Below are positions 20,192 through 34,905 of a stretch of 62,971 nucleotides of DNA, in pieces (position 1 is the stretch's first letter; each line of letters starts with the position of its first letter). The DNA is from Cristatella mucedo. Taxonomy: Eukaryota > Bryozoa > Phylactolaemata > Cristatellidae. The notes beneath the pieces were generated by a model. It was not told the origin of the DNA, made no database searches, and saw only the letters and a list, made by a program, of their open reading frames with translations. Where the stretch lies: NCBI GenBank assembly GCA_009760855.2, contig WPIO01000252.1, positions 130,001 through 192,971 of the forward strand, in the 5' to 3' direction. A program made the translations under genes and the position numbers.

Positions 20192-20757
20192 GCAACACTC
20201 TGCAGCTAGGCTTGTCTGTTGCGAGCAACGCAGCTTCCACACCTCAACACTTCTCACCGATCTGCACTGGCTCCCAGTCCAGACACGCATCGACTTCACG
20301 CTTTTGTCTTACTCACTTTTAGGTCCCCTCCTTATTTGGCTCCAGCCAACCTATCAGATCTACTCACCCACAAGGCTAAGGATCGTATCACACTCTTTTC
20401 AAAATCGAAGCGTTTACAGATACCTCGTACGAATCTCGAATCCATAGGAGATCGTAAATTTAGTTCGTGTGCTCCCGAAGCCTGGAACTCATTTCCGACT
20501 TGAGTTGCAACATCCCGTGAATCGACCACATTTAAAAAGAAACTGAAAACTCTTCTATTTATCACAGGATTTAGTGAATCCGGATGATCATTCTTTGTTT
20601 GGGCTTTTGGGTGCTGACACTGTGCATGCCACCCCTAACCGTGTTATTCTTTTTTAACCATTCTATCATGCTTATTTTGCGGCAAATTTAAACTGCCTAG
20701 AAAGTGATTGAGTTATCAATGGGCACTGTAGCAAATGTATTAATATTATCGATTATA
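20192..20757 (+). mobile_element. LINE family 1, 5'-truncated copy
   Basis: Encodes pieces of the reverse-transcriptase C-terminus (NTLQLGLSVASNAAS, then APANLSDLLTHKAKDR, then FSSCAPEAWNSFPT) across frameshifts. The 3' UTR has CTGACACTGTGCATGCCACC and CCCTAACCGTGTTATTC, then a degraded tail (AAACTGCCTAGAAAGTGATT). Confidence 0.75.
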
Positions 20758-21239
20758 TAACTTGTTCTTAGAGGCTAGACCCGTAAATAGACGGTGGCTA
20801 CACCTGGCGATGACTACGTGGTAACAATGACCTGACAATGAGTCATAGGCATTCACTGACCCGAATCCTGACTGAATACATCAAAAAACAACGCTCATGC
20901 AAGTTGTGCTACAAACGGAAATGCGAGGCGATCTATTGATTATGAGAGGTGTGCTCAACGACTACTTTAGGAGTAAAAGCACCACGTTTCGGCTTGCTTA
21001 TTCAACAACCTCATTCACAGCCAATGTAGGTGTTTAAAAGTCTTAGCAGCTATCTCTCCAGCTTTCAGTTGTTGGCAATGAAGAAGACCCAAACTCGTGA
21101 CCTGGGCTGCGGAGTGAGAGCACCTAACCTCTGGAAGTCTTGAAATGTCAAATTGGCCGGTGCAGTCAAGTCGTTTGAAAGCCGGAAAATCCGGCTACGT
21201 GAGCTCCTGGAGAAAATGTATGCATGTACACTCTAAAAT
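20758..21239. other. No supported feature
   Basis: AT-rich unique-looking sequence without ORF or repeat I could match inside the window. Confidence 0.4.
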
Positions 21240-24480
<3,241 letters not shown>

Positions 24481-24589
24481 ACTATTTGCACGAGCTAACC
24501 CGCGTGCTAAAACGAGCCTAGCAATTTTGCAAAAAATTGAAGGAAATGAATCTCAGCGCCACAAGCAGACAGTCGCACAAGGTACGGTG

Positions 24590-24966
24590 ACGAACTTAAT
24601 ATGTATAGGTTAAAGTACGTTTTCCTTATCAAATGTTTGCTATTGCCGTTGGTAATTCAGAGGTCTCAATTTCGGAGAATGCTATCAGTTCAAGGCATTC
24701 TCTTTAGCAAACTTTCTAGTTCGTACAAATTGAGTCATAGTGAAAGAAAATGCAGCCCCATGCAACTCACGAACCATTTTTGAGGACTCACTCTTACTCA
24801 AAATCCGGGTGCGGTCTGTAGGTTTCACAACGAAGCAAACAATAGAGAGGAAACGACGTCTGACAGCCATGCATTTCGGGTACCCGCCGACTCACTCCTG
24901 CTTGCGAGACTTGCAAGAGGTAAGACGTGTTCAAAGTGACCTCGTGCTTTGAGTGTTTTGCTTTTG
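24590..24966 (+). repeat. Dispersed repeat D (left part) and a 3' module shared with the window end
   Basis: 24590-24790 matches 39540-39750 and 26345-26470 (GTCATAGTGAAAGAAAATGC). 24800-24966 matches 62750-62971 (AACGAAGCAAAC, AGCCATGCATTTCGGGTAC, CAAGAGGTAAGACGTGTT). Confidence 0.62.
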
Positions 24967-25189
24967 TGATTTTACCGTACTTTCGCTCCTTTATTGCTTC
25001 ATTTAATGCTAGTTAGTTCTTCATTAGATATTGCGCTTATTTTGAGACAGCTGAAAAACGAAAAAGTAGCAGCTCTCCAGCTGGAAGACAGAAGACATTC
25101 TGAATGCCAATAGCTGTTTCGTAGTGGCCAGTGGCTCATTGGCTGATCGCTCCATTGTTAGTCAAATCAGAGCAGCTTCTGCTCGAACG
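24967..25189. other. No supported feature
   Basis: AT-rich sequence between repeats. Confidence 0.4.
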
Positions 25190-26340
25190 TAACGTCGTCG
25201 AAAGCTGGCAGGTTAATGCAAGCAATTGCAATGCAGCCGTCGGCCTGACTAGAGCTGCTCGTGTTATAAAAATTCAAGACTCGTGATTTCATGGATTTAT
25301 TCTTCACTAAGTTACAAGGCTAATAAAAAGTGGGGCATATTGACAAAGCGTCAAGCGAAGCAGAGTGACCTGCAGTGATTCGTAGCTGCATCCTGCAGCT
25401 GAAAGTAGGTAAACTTAGAAAGTATGTAGCCTAAAAGTAGCAGCTCTTCTGCTGGCATGGAAAAGACTCGGAGGAGAGAAATTTCTATTGAGGAGAAAAA
25501 ATGTGGTAAGTTCGCTAATGCGACAGAATTAAAAACTGAAAAAAGACGAAAAGTGATGGCTAACCAGAGGTGGCGTCACGAAAGTTTTGACATAAACGAA
25601 ATGGCTGAACTATTCTTCTCTATCGCTCCTCAAATGCCTTTACCAAACAGCGAACTACAATTAAGAAGAGCTCAAAATGCCAGTAGTTTGTAAGGAGTAT
25701 GGAAAGAATTGTTCATAGGATGAGAGAATTGGAGAGATTAATTAGTTTATGGATTATTTATTATACATTACTTATTTATTATACTAGAAATATAAAGGCA
25801 CGTGCAGTCAAGAGTTAGATACGAGTCCTTCTAAGCAGTAGCTGATAAGCTGACAAGGTCAGAATCGTTTGAAAGTCCAAGTCGCTTGAAATACTGGCGA
25901 GTTTTTTGATGCAGCTCTGACCCAGAGGTTTTGAGCCACCCCGGCGCCTGTGTAGACTGAAGGGAGGCGGCATTGCATCGTTTAAAGGTTCGATTCGTGC
26001 ATTGTTTACTAAACTGTGCATTTTGATCAAATTTGTTCGGTCTGACATATTTGTTTGACCCGTGCATTTGTATCCATCATTACTCGTCTCAGACCACTTA
26101 CTCCATGCACCGTGTGGCTTCTAACTTCTTCGTGATATTCGGGTATTCCAATTCGGTTCCCAGGCATTCCGCCGAAGCAAAGCTGGCTCGCGAAACGCGA
26201 AACAGTTCGGTGCATGCTATTGCAATGCAGCCGCCGGCCTGACTGGAGCTGCTCGTGCTTGTTGTAAGAATTCAAGATTCGTGATTTCATGAATTTATTC
26301 TAGGTTACAAGTCAAATAAAAAGGTCTGTGCGGCAGTTGA
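25190..26340 (+). repeat. Dispersed repeat E, copy 1
   Basis: Matches 44950-45985. Landmarks: AACGAAATGGCTGAACTATT (about 25598), GACCCAGAGGTTTTGAGCCA (about 25919), CACTTACTCCATGCA (about 26095) and CTGACTGGAGCTGCTCGTGC (about 26239). An internal piece (GCCTGACT.GAGCTGCTCGTG) is also repeated at about 25240. Confidence 0.7.
25457..25693 (+). CDS. Small ORF inside repeat E, unknown
   Basis: 78-codon frame whose second half (ESFDINEMAELFFSIAP, then LPNSELQLRRAQNASS) is also readable in copy 2 near 44965-45075 (ESFVVNEMA, stop, LLSSIAP, then LPDSELNLGRAKNASS). Most differences between the two copies are conservative, and one copy has a TAA where the other has GAA. This suggests the repeat once carried a coding segment. 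No domain recognised; may be non-functional. Confidence 0.3.
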   Translation: MEKTRRREISIEEKKCGKFANATELKTEKRRKVMANQRWRHESFDINEMAELFFSIAPQMPLPNSELQLRRAQNASSL

Positions 26341-26344
26341 CGTG

Positions 26345-27500
26345 AAGCAGAGTGACAATTTCTTAGAATGCTATCAGTTTAAGGCATTCTCTTTAGTAAC
26401 CTCTTTAGTTCGTGCAGATTGTGTCATAGTGAAAGAAAATGCCGCCCCATGAAACTGACGAACCATTTCGAACACGCCTCCCTATGAAGATTACAGCTAC
26501 GTTAATCGATAAGCTTACCCCTGTCTCCGGATCGATAAGTAAAACTCGGAACTTGCAAGCCTGCCTGAAAGCACGCTCAGGTCACAACAGTCAGCATAAC
26601 GATAATAATAATTCTACATTTAATACAGCACCATCAGAGAAATCAATCTCTTTCTAGGAATTTTTAGCATGTGTACCAAAAGCCGCTTAGGCTTTGAATG
26701 AGCGACAGAAAACTCTCATGCCCAACACCCACTTAGTCTTTGTGGCTTGCAAAGGTACAGACGGAAACAAATAACAATACAATCAAGTAGGCAGCACGGA
26801 TATTTGTCGGTGGCTTAAAAACGCCAACGTTTTGGCCCTAATTTAGTGCAAATATTTAGGTTTGTGTAACTACGAATAAATATACACATATAAATACTCG
26901 TGTTTCCTCTAAAATGGTATACCTCTTAGAGGCTTCTTAGTTTAGCCTTGGAGATACAGCGATGCTGCCAAAGGTTATTTGATATTCGGTGCCTGACAAA
27001 CCAGAAGGTTGGAACTGCAGCTAGGGATCCATAAAAATTAGTTTACTGCAGTTGTCCACCTAGATTTAGTAGAGCGAGTACTGATTGTAAATAAAATACT
27101 AGTAAGAAAAATTAGATAGATATTAACCGAGACCTATCAGAGCTAAATTTCTTTCTAGGCCCTCAGTACGATGGAAAGGGAGCAAAGTGCAGATCTTTAG
27201 CCTGTTGGCTGACAGTCAGTCGGCTTTGTTGATTTTAACTGGGAGCCAATAATCAGTTTGTTCGTGCTGAAGTAATATACATCGGTGCATTTACTTTGAA
27301 GAGTCAAAGCTAACGAGATGTATGGGCCATCTCTTAGACGACTGTTTCCTCGTTACGAGCCATACCCAAAGCCAGTAGGCCCAGCGAACGCCTTGGTGAA
27401 CACTGCAACGTCGACTTCCCGCATTTTACTCGCTTAGCCGTGAGCTCGTAGTCGAAGTATCAGTATTGAGCTCCCATTTGTTCTTGCAGTTTGTTTGTCT
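26345..27500 (+). repeat. Dispersed repeat D, copy 2
   Basis: Matches 39640-40805 along about 1.15 kb (CACCCACTTAGTCTTTGTGG near 26724, GTAGGCAGCACGGA near 26787, GGGAGCAAAGTGCAGATCTT near 27178). Both copies contain, at the same place, a minus-strand LINE tail (near 26600-26660 here), so that insertion predates their duplication. Confidence 0.7.
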
Positions 27501-27967
27501 ATTGGCCGACTTGAATGTACTGTTGTTTGTTTTCGTCTGTAACTCTATACAAGGACACCGATTACGAAGGTCAGTGCTGAGAAGTAGATGCAGATGATAG
27601 GCTTCGAACAAAAAAGAGAAATAATCAAAAAATGTGACCAGGTTGTGTGCCTAGCTGCTTTGTGAAGCAGCTAGGCGCGTTGCAAATTTACGATTTGCAC
27701 AACGCTGAAGCAGAAGGATAAATTTGTTCTAAATCTGCCATAAATCTGTACTAATAGCGACGAGTGTGACAATATTTTTTAATCAGTGGACACTTATCCA
27801 TGGAAATATGGAGAAACTGCTGATGGCGTGGTTGATGGAAAAGCAGCTCACATGACATGCCTTGCCGGAGTCCATAGTCAGGCAGAAAGCCCGAGCTTTC
27901 ACTCTAATATTTTGGAGCAGAACCCGGGCACTTAGACGAACGAGCCACCGAGGGCTGGTGAAATCAC
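27501..27967. other. Spacer holding two adjacent hairpins
   Basis: No gene. Hairpin 1: arms CCTAGCTGCTT (27650-27660) and its complement (27665-27675). Hairpin 2: arms at 27677-27687 and 27693-27705, with a 2-nt bulge. Confidence 0.55.
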
Positions 27968-28184
27968 TCTGCAGAGCAGCAGCTCTGTCCTCGAGCTGGT
28001 CATACCATTCCTTAAGCTTGCTCTCAGGATCATCAAAGCTTTTGCTCACAGCGTCCACCATGTACTTCCTTTTGGTTCTCAGCTCGTCCATATAAGCTAC
28101 ATGAGCCGATTGGATGTCCTTCACCAGATTCTTGGGCTTCAGCAGCTGCTCAGGCTTATTAAGCAAATGCTCACGCAGACGGTG

Positions 28185-28268
<84 letters not shown>

Positions 28269-28862
28269 TCCTTCAAGAGACTTTCGGCTATTGATCCTTT
28301 TAGGTGCTGAAGCCCCGGGTGTCCTAAACCCTCCCACCGCCTGGCACAGTCGGTGCATTTGGCTTTCTTGCAGTCGATGCACAGCAGATCCAGCTGATTC
28401 CAGTGCTGCCTGCACTTCTGCTGCACTTCGGCTTTCAGCAGTTCTTTCCAACTCGTGATACGGTCGCACGACTTCTGTTGTATCAATTATGGCCAGTTAA
28501 GCAGGTTGCACACGACGATCTCTGGCACTGCATGCGCCAGACGTTTGCTAGCTTGTCCGGGCTGCCGTCCTCTCTGCAGACTCTGCACTTGTGAGCATCT
28601 TGCAGGGCTGTGAAACGTCTCACCAACTCGGCGATGAAACCATTTCGATGCTTGTTCAACTGATGTCTGTAAGTACGTCGCAAACAGGGCATCGCAAGCT
28701 GTTTGAGCCCTCTGCGGTGGCAGCACGATCAGCACATCGACTGCAGCAGCCGTGCAGGCATCGAAGCAGCAGTGACTGCTCTGCCATTTGTTTGCAGACG
28801 GTGCAAGATAACAGGCCTTTAATAAGCAATGTTAGTCGGGACACTGGAGGCTCCAACGCCAC
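27968..28862 (-). pseudogene. Pseudogene of the TRIM-like gene, exon 1 copy
   Basis: Colinear with exon 1 of the gene at 49341-50443, from the start region to residue about 297 (CYDQLED...LQS), then homology stops at CTGCAGAG. Damage: start ATG is GTG; TGA after DVLTDIS with a 1-nt deletion; CCATGACC changed so that LTGHN is followed by a stop; about 13 nt lost in the part for VLLEQI; a (GA)n run of about 77 bp inserted where the gene has KDARERIHRL, which shifts the frame. RING (CTVC, CLHGCCSRC, CPVC) and B-box 2 cysteines are otherwise kept. It retains the intronic acceptor CTTAG/GT upstream, so it arose by DNA duplication, not retroposition. Confidence 0.85.
28189..28265. repeat. (CT)n microsatellite inside the pseudogene
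   Basis: About 77 bp. The functional gene has only a short CTCTCT tract at the same place (49816-49823). Confidence 0.95.
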
Positions 28863-30060
28863 TGCTTACCTAAGATAAATACGATAACAATCAAGCTAAC
28901 AGACAAGCAACACAAAATGTAGATTACATAGGCAGATTTTAACAAAAAAGAAAGATGAAATATTAACCATCGTTGAGCAGACCACTTTGCAAACATTATA
29001 ATAATGATAACACACTTGGTGAATTCTCCTCAGAGAACTCAATCTCTTTCTAGGTGCTTTACATTCTCTGCATAGGAAACACGATCGAACTGTTAGTGGT
29101 AGCATGCTAAATGAACAACAAAAATAACATGGTGAGGGGTTAAATGCACAGGGTCAACATGCAAGTATGGTTTGTGGCACCATGCACGGCACGCATAAGC
29201 ACGTAAAAGTCGAATCACAAGGACCCACCAAATGCTGAGAAAAATACATGCATTTTTAGTTTCTTTTTAAATGTAGTCAGTAGTGTAGTTATTGTAGTCA
29301 GGGGATGTCGTCAGGGGACATTATGACAAATGCGATAAGGGAAGACGTTTTTTGTACTAACTGATACTCTTTTGTGGGATGCCAGTTAATTGTGTTACCC
29401 GACTTTCTATGGCAGCTGGGCTAACAGCATCGTAACATCGGCAAGAGTACTAAACCATCGCGTCCGTAGTCTCGACGCGTTCATAACTTGGTAACTTACA
29501 AATAGTTTTTCATAAGTTATGTGGTAAATTGCTGGCACACACTAAGCACAGAGTAACCCTTCTGACTTAGGAGCAAGTTCAGAGCTCAGAGCTGGTTTTG
29601 TGGTAGGGAGGGAATAGTGTTGATAGCAGGCGAAGGCGAATACAAACTCGAAGAAGATTTGGCCAACTTCAAGGAGAAATCCCGAATTTTTGCACAATAT
29701 TAGCAGGAAAGCATAGTAATAGTAGATTGGCATGAGAAATACCATCTAGGAATCTCATCAATATTTAAGTCTAAAGCTGCTAAGAAATTAGTCAAATAGA
29801 ATGCAATATCTTCCAGTAGCCGTCAACACGCATTCATGTAATGTGTAGGCCTTTAATCATGGCCAGGACATAACTTGAAACTTTTACTTGGTAAGAGCTT
29901 GGACCACTAAGTGACATCGACATGCATAAATGATGCACTTCACCTCATGCAGCTGCTTGCGGGAGCTTGATTTTATTGCAGTATATATGCAGCTCACCTA
30001 GACTGAGCTCGAGTTAGACTTAAGGCATCATAGTCTGCAAACCATCACCAGGCGGTTCTC
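28863..30060 (-). repeat. Duplicated 5' flank of the TRIM-like gene
   Basis: Matches 50444-51212 plus 52319-52390 in order: ACACAAAATGTAG, GATACTCTTTTGTGGGA, TTGTGTTACCCGACTTT, GTTCAGAGCTCAGAGCTGGT, TGATGCACTTCACCT. It contains a LINE insertion (next entry) absent from the other copy and lacks the LTR present there. Confidence 0.75.
28988..29355 (-). mobile_element. LINE family 1, short 5'-truncated copy
   Basis: Minus-strand 3' UTR and tail only (AAAGCACCTAGAAAGAGATT near 29059-29040, ending in TTATCATTATTATAA). The locus at about 50590 reads straight through the insertion site (GCAGACCATTTTGACCAGAT). Confidence 0.75.
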
Positions 30061-30354
30061 TTTGAAAGAATGCAAGGCTCGAACGACCAAATTAAATAAA
30101 AGTCAAGATTCAAGCAAAGACTTAAGCGTGTGATTTTACAGCGAACACTATTTCCTAACCGGCTGTCGATGACTTTTAGGATAACCCACTTGAGGGAGCT
30201 ATATTTCAGTGAGCATATGAGTGTGTAACTTTTAGTGAAAACACGTCAGAAGCAGCTGTGTAAATATATGTCGTATTATATATCTATATATTTATGTATA
30301 TATCATAAATAAATATAATATAAATGCAAAAATATACCATGTAAATATCGTCTA
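30061..30354. other. No supported feature
   Basis: AT-rich sequence with a short TA/TAAATA block near 30275-30320. Confidence 0.4.
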
Positions 30355-31060
30355 CCAAGCACCAGCTGACCTATGTGAAATCGTTGAGTACCTCCAGTAA
30401 TCTCGGCCATGAATCGGGTTAAGCCCACCACTCTGTCAGAGCACAAAAACGCTCACTGCCGTCTTTTTAATGACGGCTAGGTAGACTAGCAATTATTTTA
30501 GGCATGATCTGCTCATTTATATAAATCTCTAAGATATTTCTAAAAACTCACCTTGGCTGAAGCTAGATAAGTAATAAGTAAGCAGAAAAATCAGCCGCCC
30601 GGACACAATGGCGGCTACTGAACGTGAAACCTGTTGGGAATCCTAGGATTACACGTCCACCTAGGCAACTGGTTAAGTGCCCAGGTAGCAACAGGATTTT
30701 CCGATACAAGCGAACCGGGCGCAATATAATATTCAAATTATTTAAATATTTTATATAAGCGCAAACCCCACTAATTTGTCAGCAACATTTGGTGGCAGCA
30801 GCCGGGCGCCCGTTTGCCGATGGCTGAGGCTACCAGCTCAAGAATGAACTGGAAACCCGATAACACCCAGAATAACAGTAACCGATTCCTCATAAAGTAA
30901 TTTGGCCGTATTATAGCAGAGCTGTTGCCGATAGCTCGGCAGCTACAGTACTCAATCTGAACATCCTAGCTGTTATATGACTTCTGCTCACGTGAGTAGT
31001 GAGATCCGAAGCGATTGTGTACCCTTCCGCTGGACTAGACCAAGCCGGAACAGTTACTTG
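30355..31060 (+). repeat. Dispersed repeat R, copy 2 (left part)
   Basis: Left part of R (ACCTTGGCTGAAGC near 30551, GGTGGCAGCAGCCGGGCG near 30791, TGACTTCTGCTCACGTGAGT near 30979). It ends at CCGGAAC, where a LINE begins. Confidence 0.65.
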
Positions 31061-31062
31061 TT

Positions 31063-31876
31063 CTCGTTACACGACCGCATCAGCTCCACAGTCAAAGCTG
31101 CCTACTTTCAGCTACATAACACTACTAAAATGTGGGCTTGTTTAGATAAGGATTCCACGTCCAAGTTGGTCCATGCATTCGTGACATCCCTTCTCGACTT
31201 CTGCAACTCACTGTTTACTTGCCTACCGGCATGTGCTATCAGGCGATTGCAGCTGGTGCAAAACTCTGCAGCTAGGCTTGCCTGTTGTGAGCGTCGCAGT
31301 TGCCACATCACACCACTTCTTGCCGACCTGCACCGGCTACCAGTGAAGCAACGGATCGACTTCAAGGTTTTGTCGCTAACTTTTAGGTCACTTCATTCTT
31401 TGGCTCCAACCTATCTTTCAGATCTACTCCCCCACCAGGCCAAGCATCGTACCGCCCGCTTTTCGGAATCCAGCAGTCTACTAATACCTCCTACAAAGCT
31501 CAAATCCTTTGGAGACCGTGCATTTAGTTCATATGCTCCCAAAGCCTGGAACTCACTCCTGACTTACGTCAGAACACCCCTGACTTGACCACATTTAAAA
31601 AGAACTTAAAAACACACCTATTTAGGACAGCATTTAGTGGGTCCCTGTGATTCGTCCTTGATGTGCTTATGCATGCTGACGCTGTGCATGCTGCCACTAA
31701 CTACATTTGCATGCTGACCGTGTGCATGTCACCCCTAACCATGTTATTCATATTGTTTATTTATCAAGCATGATATTACTCACCATTTAATTGCATTTCC
31801 CTTTGCAGCAAAGGTAAAGCGCCTAGAGAGAGATTGAGTTCTCTGAGGGCGCTTTATCAAGTGCATTATTATTATT
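31063..31876 (+). mobile_element. LINE family 1, copy with complete 3' end
   Basis: A frame of about 170 codons covers the reverse-transcriptase C-terminal segment (SSTVKAAYFQLHNTTKMWAC, FVTSLLDFCNSLFTCLPACA, SYAPKAWNSLLT). One base is lost near 31570. The 3' UTR has CTGACGCTGTGCATGCTGCC and the full tail AAAGCGCCTAGAGAGAGATT, GAGTTCTCTGAGGGCGCTTT and an ATT repeat. 5'-truncated. Confidence 0.85.
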
Positions 31877-33130
31877 TTTATCATTCTAAGATGAATCGCA
31901 ACGGCATTACTTGAATGCACTGCTGCAAGACCTATGGTCTTATTTACAGACCTTTAATATTTCTGTCATTTACCTCATTTACTTCTTCATTCTAAGATGA
32001 ATCGCAACGGCAGGACAAGGTGTGAGTGCATCTCTCCCATCTCCTCCGTTAGATGCACAGCTAATCGATCAGCCTCATCATCTGCACATTGGGCTAATAC
32101 AGCATGAAAATACATATCTCTAATGAAGATGTGCATGTACAATGACTCACTTCGCAGCTATTAAAATTTCTAGGAGCCTTAACTATAATTTTAATTAACT
32201 ATAATTTTTAATAACCTATAATTGTGTGCTCTCACTCCGGATACCAAGCGACCTCGTGTTACCTGCATTTCCGAATGCAATCCACAGGCACCTGGCATCC
32301 AGGTGTCATTTTTCGCTATTTTTATTGATAGTTTTTGTTCGGTTTACGATTCCTCGCAAGGGTAGAAAGTCGCAGTGTTTTTTAAGCCAGTGAGTGAAAC
32401 TTCAGGTATGCCACTTGCTATTCCTCGTGCATTACCGCCGTGTAAGTAAGAACTGGTTTATTAATACCATTACGTTGGATCGATCGTTCACTGGCGATTT
32501 GGTAAAATGTTACCAAGATGACCGGTATGTCTTGCGCCTGGTACTTACCTGTACTGAGAAATAGGATGTGCTATCTTAGAAGGAGACAGTTGGAGAATAA
32601 GCTTGCACGGTAGAAACAGTGCATCGCTGTCATTCTGTAGCTGGAGAGCTCGATATCAGGGGCAACAAATATCTCACAACTCTTCCTCCATCCATATGCC
32701 AAAGGTGCCACAGTTGCAGCTCTGCATCCAGCAGTAAGAAAGTAAATACCAATAAATACAATTATATTTACATACAGCTCAGGAGATATTCACAAATTTC
32801 ATGCAACTGAATTCTTCCGGAAAGGCTGCAATACAATCGCTTAGCATTATAACTTCACCAAGAATTGAAGGTGTGCCGATGCATTCGGCTGCAGTAAGCA
32901 CATTCTCAGTGAAACACGAGATTTTTCAAGCCCCGTGCTGCTGCAATGAAAATAGCAAACGCTCAATCGGTAGAATCTCGAGCGCTGTACGACAAAGAAA
33001 AGCGGACAGAGAGTACTCGTAACCTATACTTAATTTTGTTCTTTCGGTACAACTTCCTTATAGCTCAGACAAGTGAGACCAGCGGCCCTATAGAACCTTG
33101 GGCATCGAAAACTACTGAACGATCCAACTG
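31877..33130 (+). repeat. Dispersed copy of TRIM-gene intron sequence
   Basis: Shares blocks with the intron at 47670-48560 (TTGAATGCACTGCTGCAAGA, TTTCATGCAACTGAAT, TGCATTCGGCTGCAGT) and with 42960-43790 (CCTTGGGCATCGA.AACTACT). A 24-bp piece, CATTCTAAGATGAATCGCAACGGC, less its final base or so, is present twice (31882 and 31990). No coding frame. Spacer with no further feature to 33454. Confidence 0.55.
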
Positions 33131-33454
33131 ATCTTACTACGCTCGCTGTTTCATCGTAGGGACTCGTGGGCACGCAATGGCGGCGCGACGAAGAGCGAAA
33201 CCCACACGCGCGAGTTCGTGGCGTTGCCGACGACGGCTGTATTATATGATTTAGCAGCCGTCGTGCGTGCTGCTCCGTAGCACGTGGTGTTAAGAGAGAG
33301 AGAAGAGAGTTGACAGCGTGCGTACAGGCCGACACAGAGGCAGAAAGTGACTTGAGCGGCAAGGAACGCGGTACGTGCCGGCAAGGAGCGTTCCCGTTGG
33401 GCGAATGGAACTTCGGTTGGGGGCGGAACCACGTGTCGGCGATGACACGCCCGT
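33131..33454. other. No supported feature
   Basis: Overlapping minus-strand frames of about 100 codons; no recognisable domain. Confidence 0.35.
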
Positions 33455-34493
33455 ACCGTGACTTCTGCTCTGGGGAGTAGTTCGTGCCGAGGTTATTCTG
33501 TACCCTTCAGCCGGACAAGAACAAGCCGGAACTCTTTCTCAAGCGATGTTTGCAAAGCTCGCCAGTGCTGAGGTGAAAGGGGGCTGCTGGGATTCTCGGC
33601 GGCTGTCTGCTGCACCGGACTGCCGTGCACCACTCGCGTCGGTGCCAGCTCAAGCGTCGGTCTTATTCTGTCCTTAAGCTTGCTCTCCGAATCGTAAAAG
33701 CTTTTGCTTACAGCGTCCACCACAGTGTAGTCGGGGTGGTGCCGACATTTTTCGAAACCTGCGTCGACTCGGCTAGCTCAGATCGCCGATTCCGCCCTCA
33801 TCGACCGTGTGCCGATTGAAATTCTACGCTTGCTCATCTCAAGCGATGGCAATCGATGCCTAAATGCACTGTTGCTAGCTGTCACTTGAGGCAACGTCGA
33901 AATCCGAGAGCCAATCCAGCGGCCACTGCCTAACCGGCCTCGTGTGCCCAAGGTGCTCTGTGCGAGCGCTGGGCCCCAGGACGCTTGAGCCGGTAATTGC
34001 CGGGCTGAGCCGCTTGATGAGCTGCGGCTCAGCCTCTGGGCGACGAAATCGGCATGAAGCTGGTCCTTTGGTTAGCTGGAGGAGAAGGTGGTGATGGCGG
34101 CGGCGGCGGCTTATTGGGATGATGCAAAAATGAGCCTTCTCCGTCGCGATGTCAAGTTCGCTGAGCGAGAGCTGAATGGAAACGCACTGGAGCTGTGTTA
34201 TGTTAAAACGTGGACCGACCGGCCGCAACGCGGGCCGATTTAGCCGCATTTGCCGCGAACGGTGCGGCTGCGCTCGGCTAGGATGTGCTCGGCTCGGCAG
34301 ACTGATCGCGTCGCGGTCGCATCGCGGCCTGTCCCTCGTCTCAGACTTCTCAGGCTCACGCGGCACTCGGACGCCAGAAAGCACTCTGTTACAGGTTCGT
34401 GCAGTCACCGGCGATGTGCCCGAGCTACCAAATAAGCACGAACGCTAATTCGCGAGCGGATGCGTGCACGAGAGTTCAATCTCCACGCATCTG
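33455..34493 (+). repeat. Dispersed repeat R, copy 3 (right part) with TRIM exon piece
   Basis: Parallels 21850-22842. At 33660-33722 the minus strand reads VVDAVSKSFYDSESKLKD, a piece of TRIM-like exon 1, then leaves homology. It ends at a TA tract like copy 1. Confidence 0.7.
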
Positions 34494-34595
<102 letters not shown>

Positions 34596-34732
34596 TTTAT
34601 AAGCTAGAACATCCTTCCTTCCGTCACGTGGCAAGATAGCCCACTTCCGCCGAGCGGCTTCCATACATTATGCATTTCTACTACGAATCAAGGAAACAAG
34701 TCCACAGGCTCACTCGAAGACAAAAACAATAG
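34596..34732 (+). repeat. Repeat B left end, partial copy
   Basis: ACATCCTTCCTTCCGTCA to GGCTCACTCGAAGACAAAAA; a second copy of the same stretch lies at 35752-35880. Confidence 0.65.
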
Positions 34733-34905
34733 AGTTTGGAAGTCGACACATAGGTTTCGTGAGATTTAACCGGAGATATGCTGGCAGGGCCGATTTTGAG
34801 AGTTAGCCTTTCCAATTTCCGAATCACACCTGGTTTGCCCATATGTAGTATCTTGGTTTTATCATCATTCAATTTATGAAAATTTGCTGCCATTCATGTG
34901 AGGAG
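34733..34905 (-). mobile_element. LINE family 1 fragment
   Basis: Minus strand reads MAANFHKLNDDKTKILHMGK, then RLTLKIGPASISPV, the segment after the YADD motif in the copy at 58405-59469. Confidence 0.75.

Noticed and set aside
28656-28862. RING-only small protein
   Set aside because: It begins with GTG in place of ATG and is the first part of a multiply broken TRIM-like copy.
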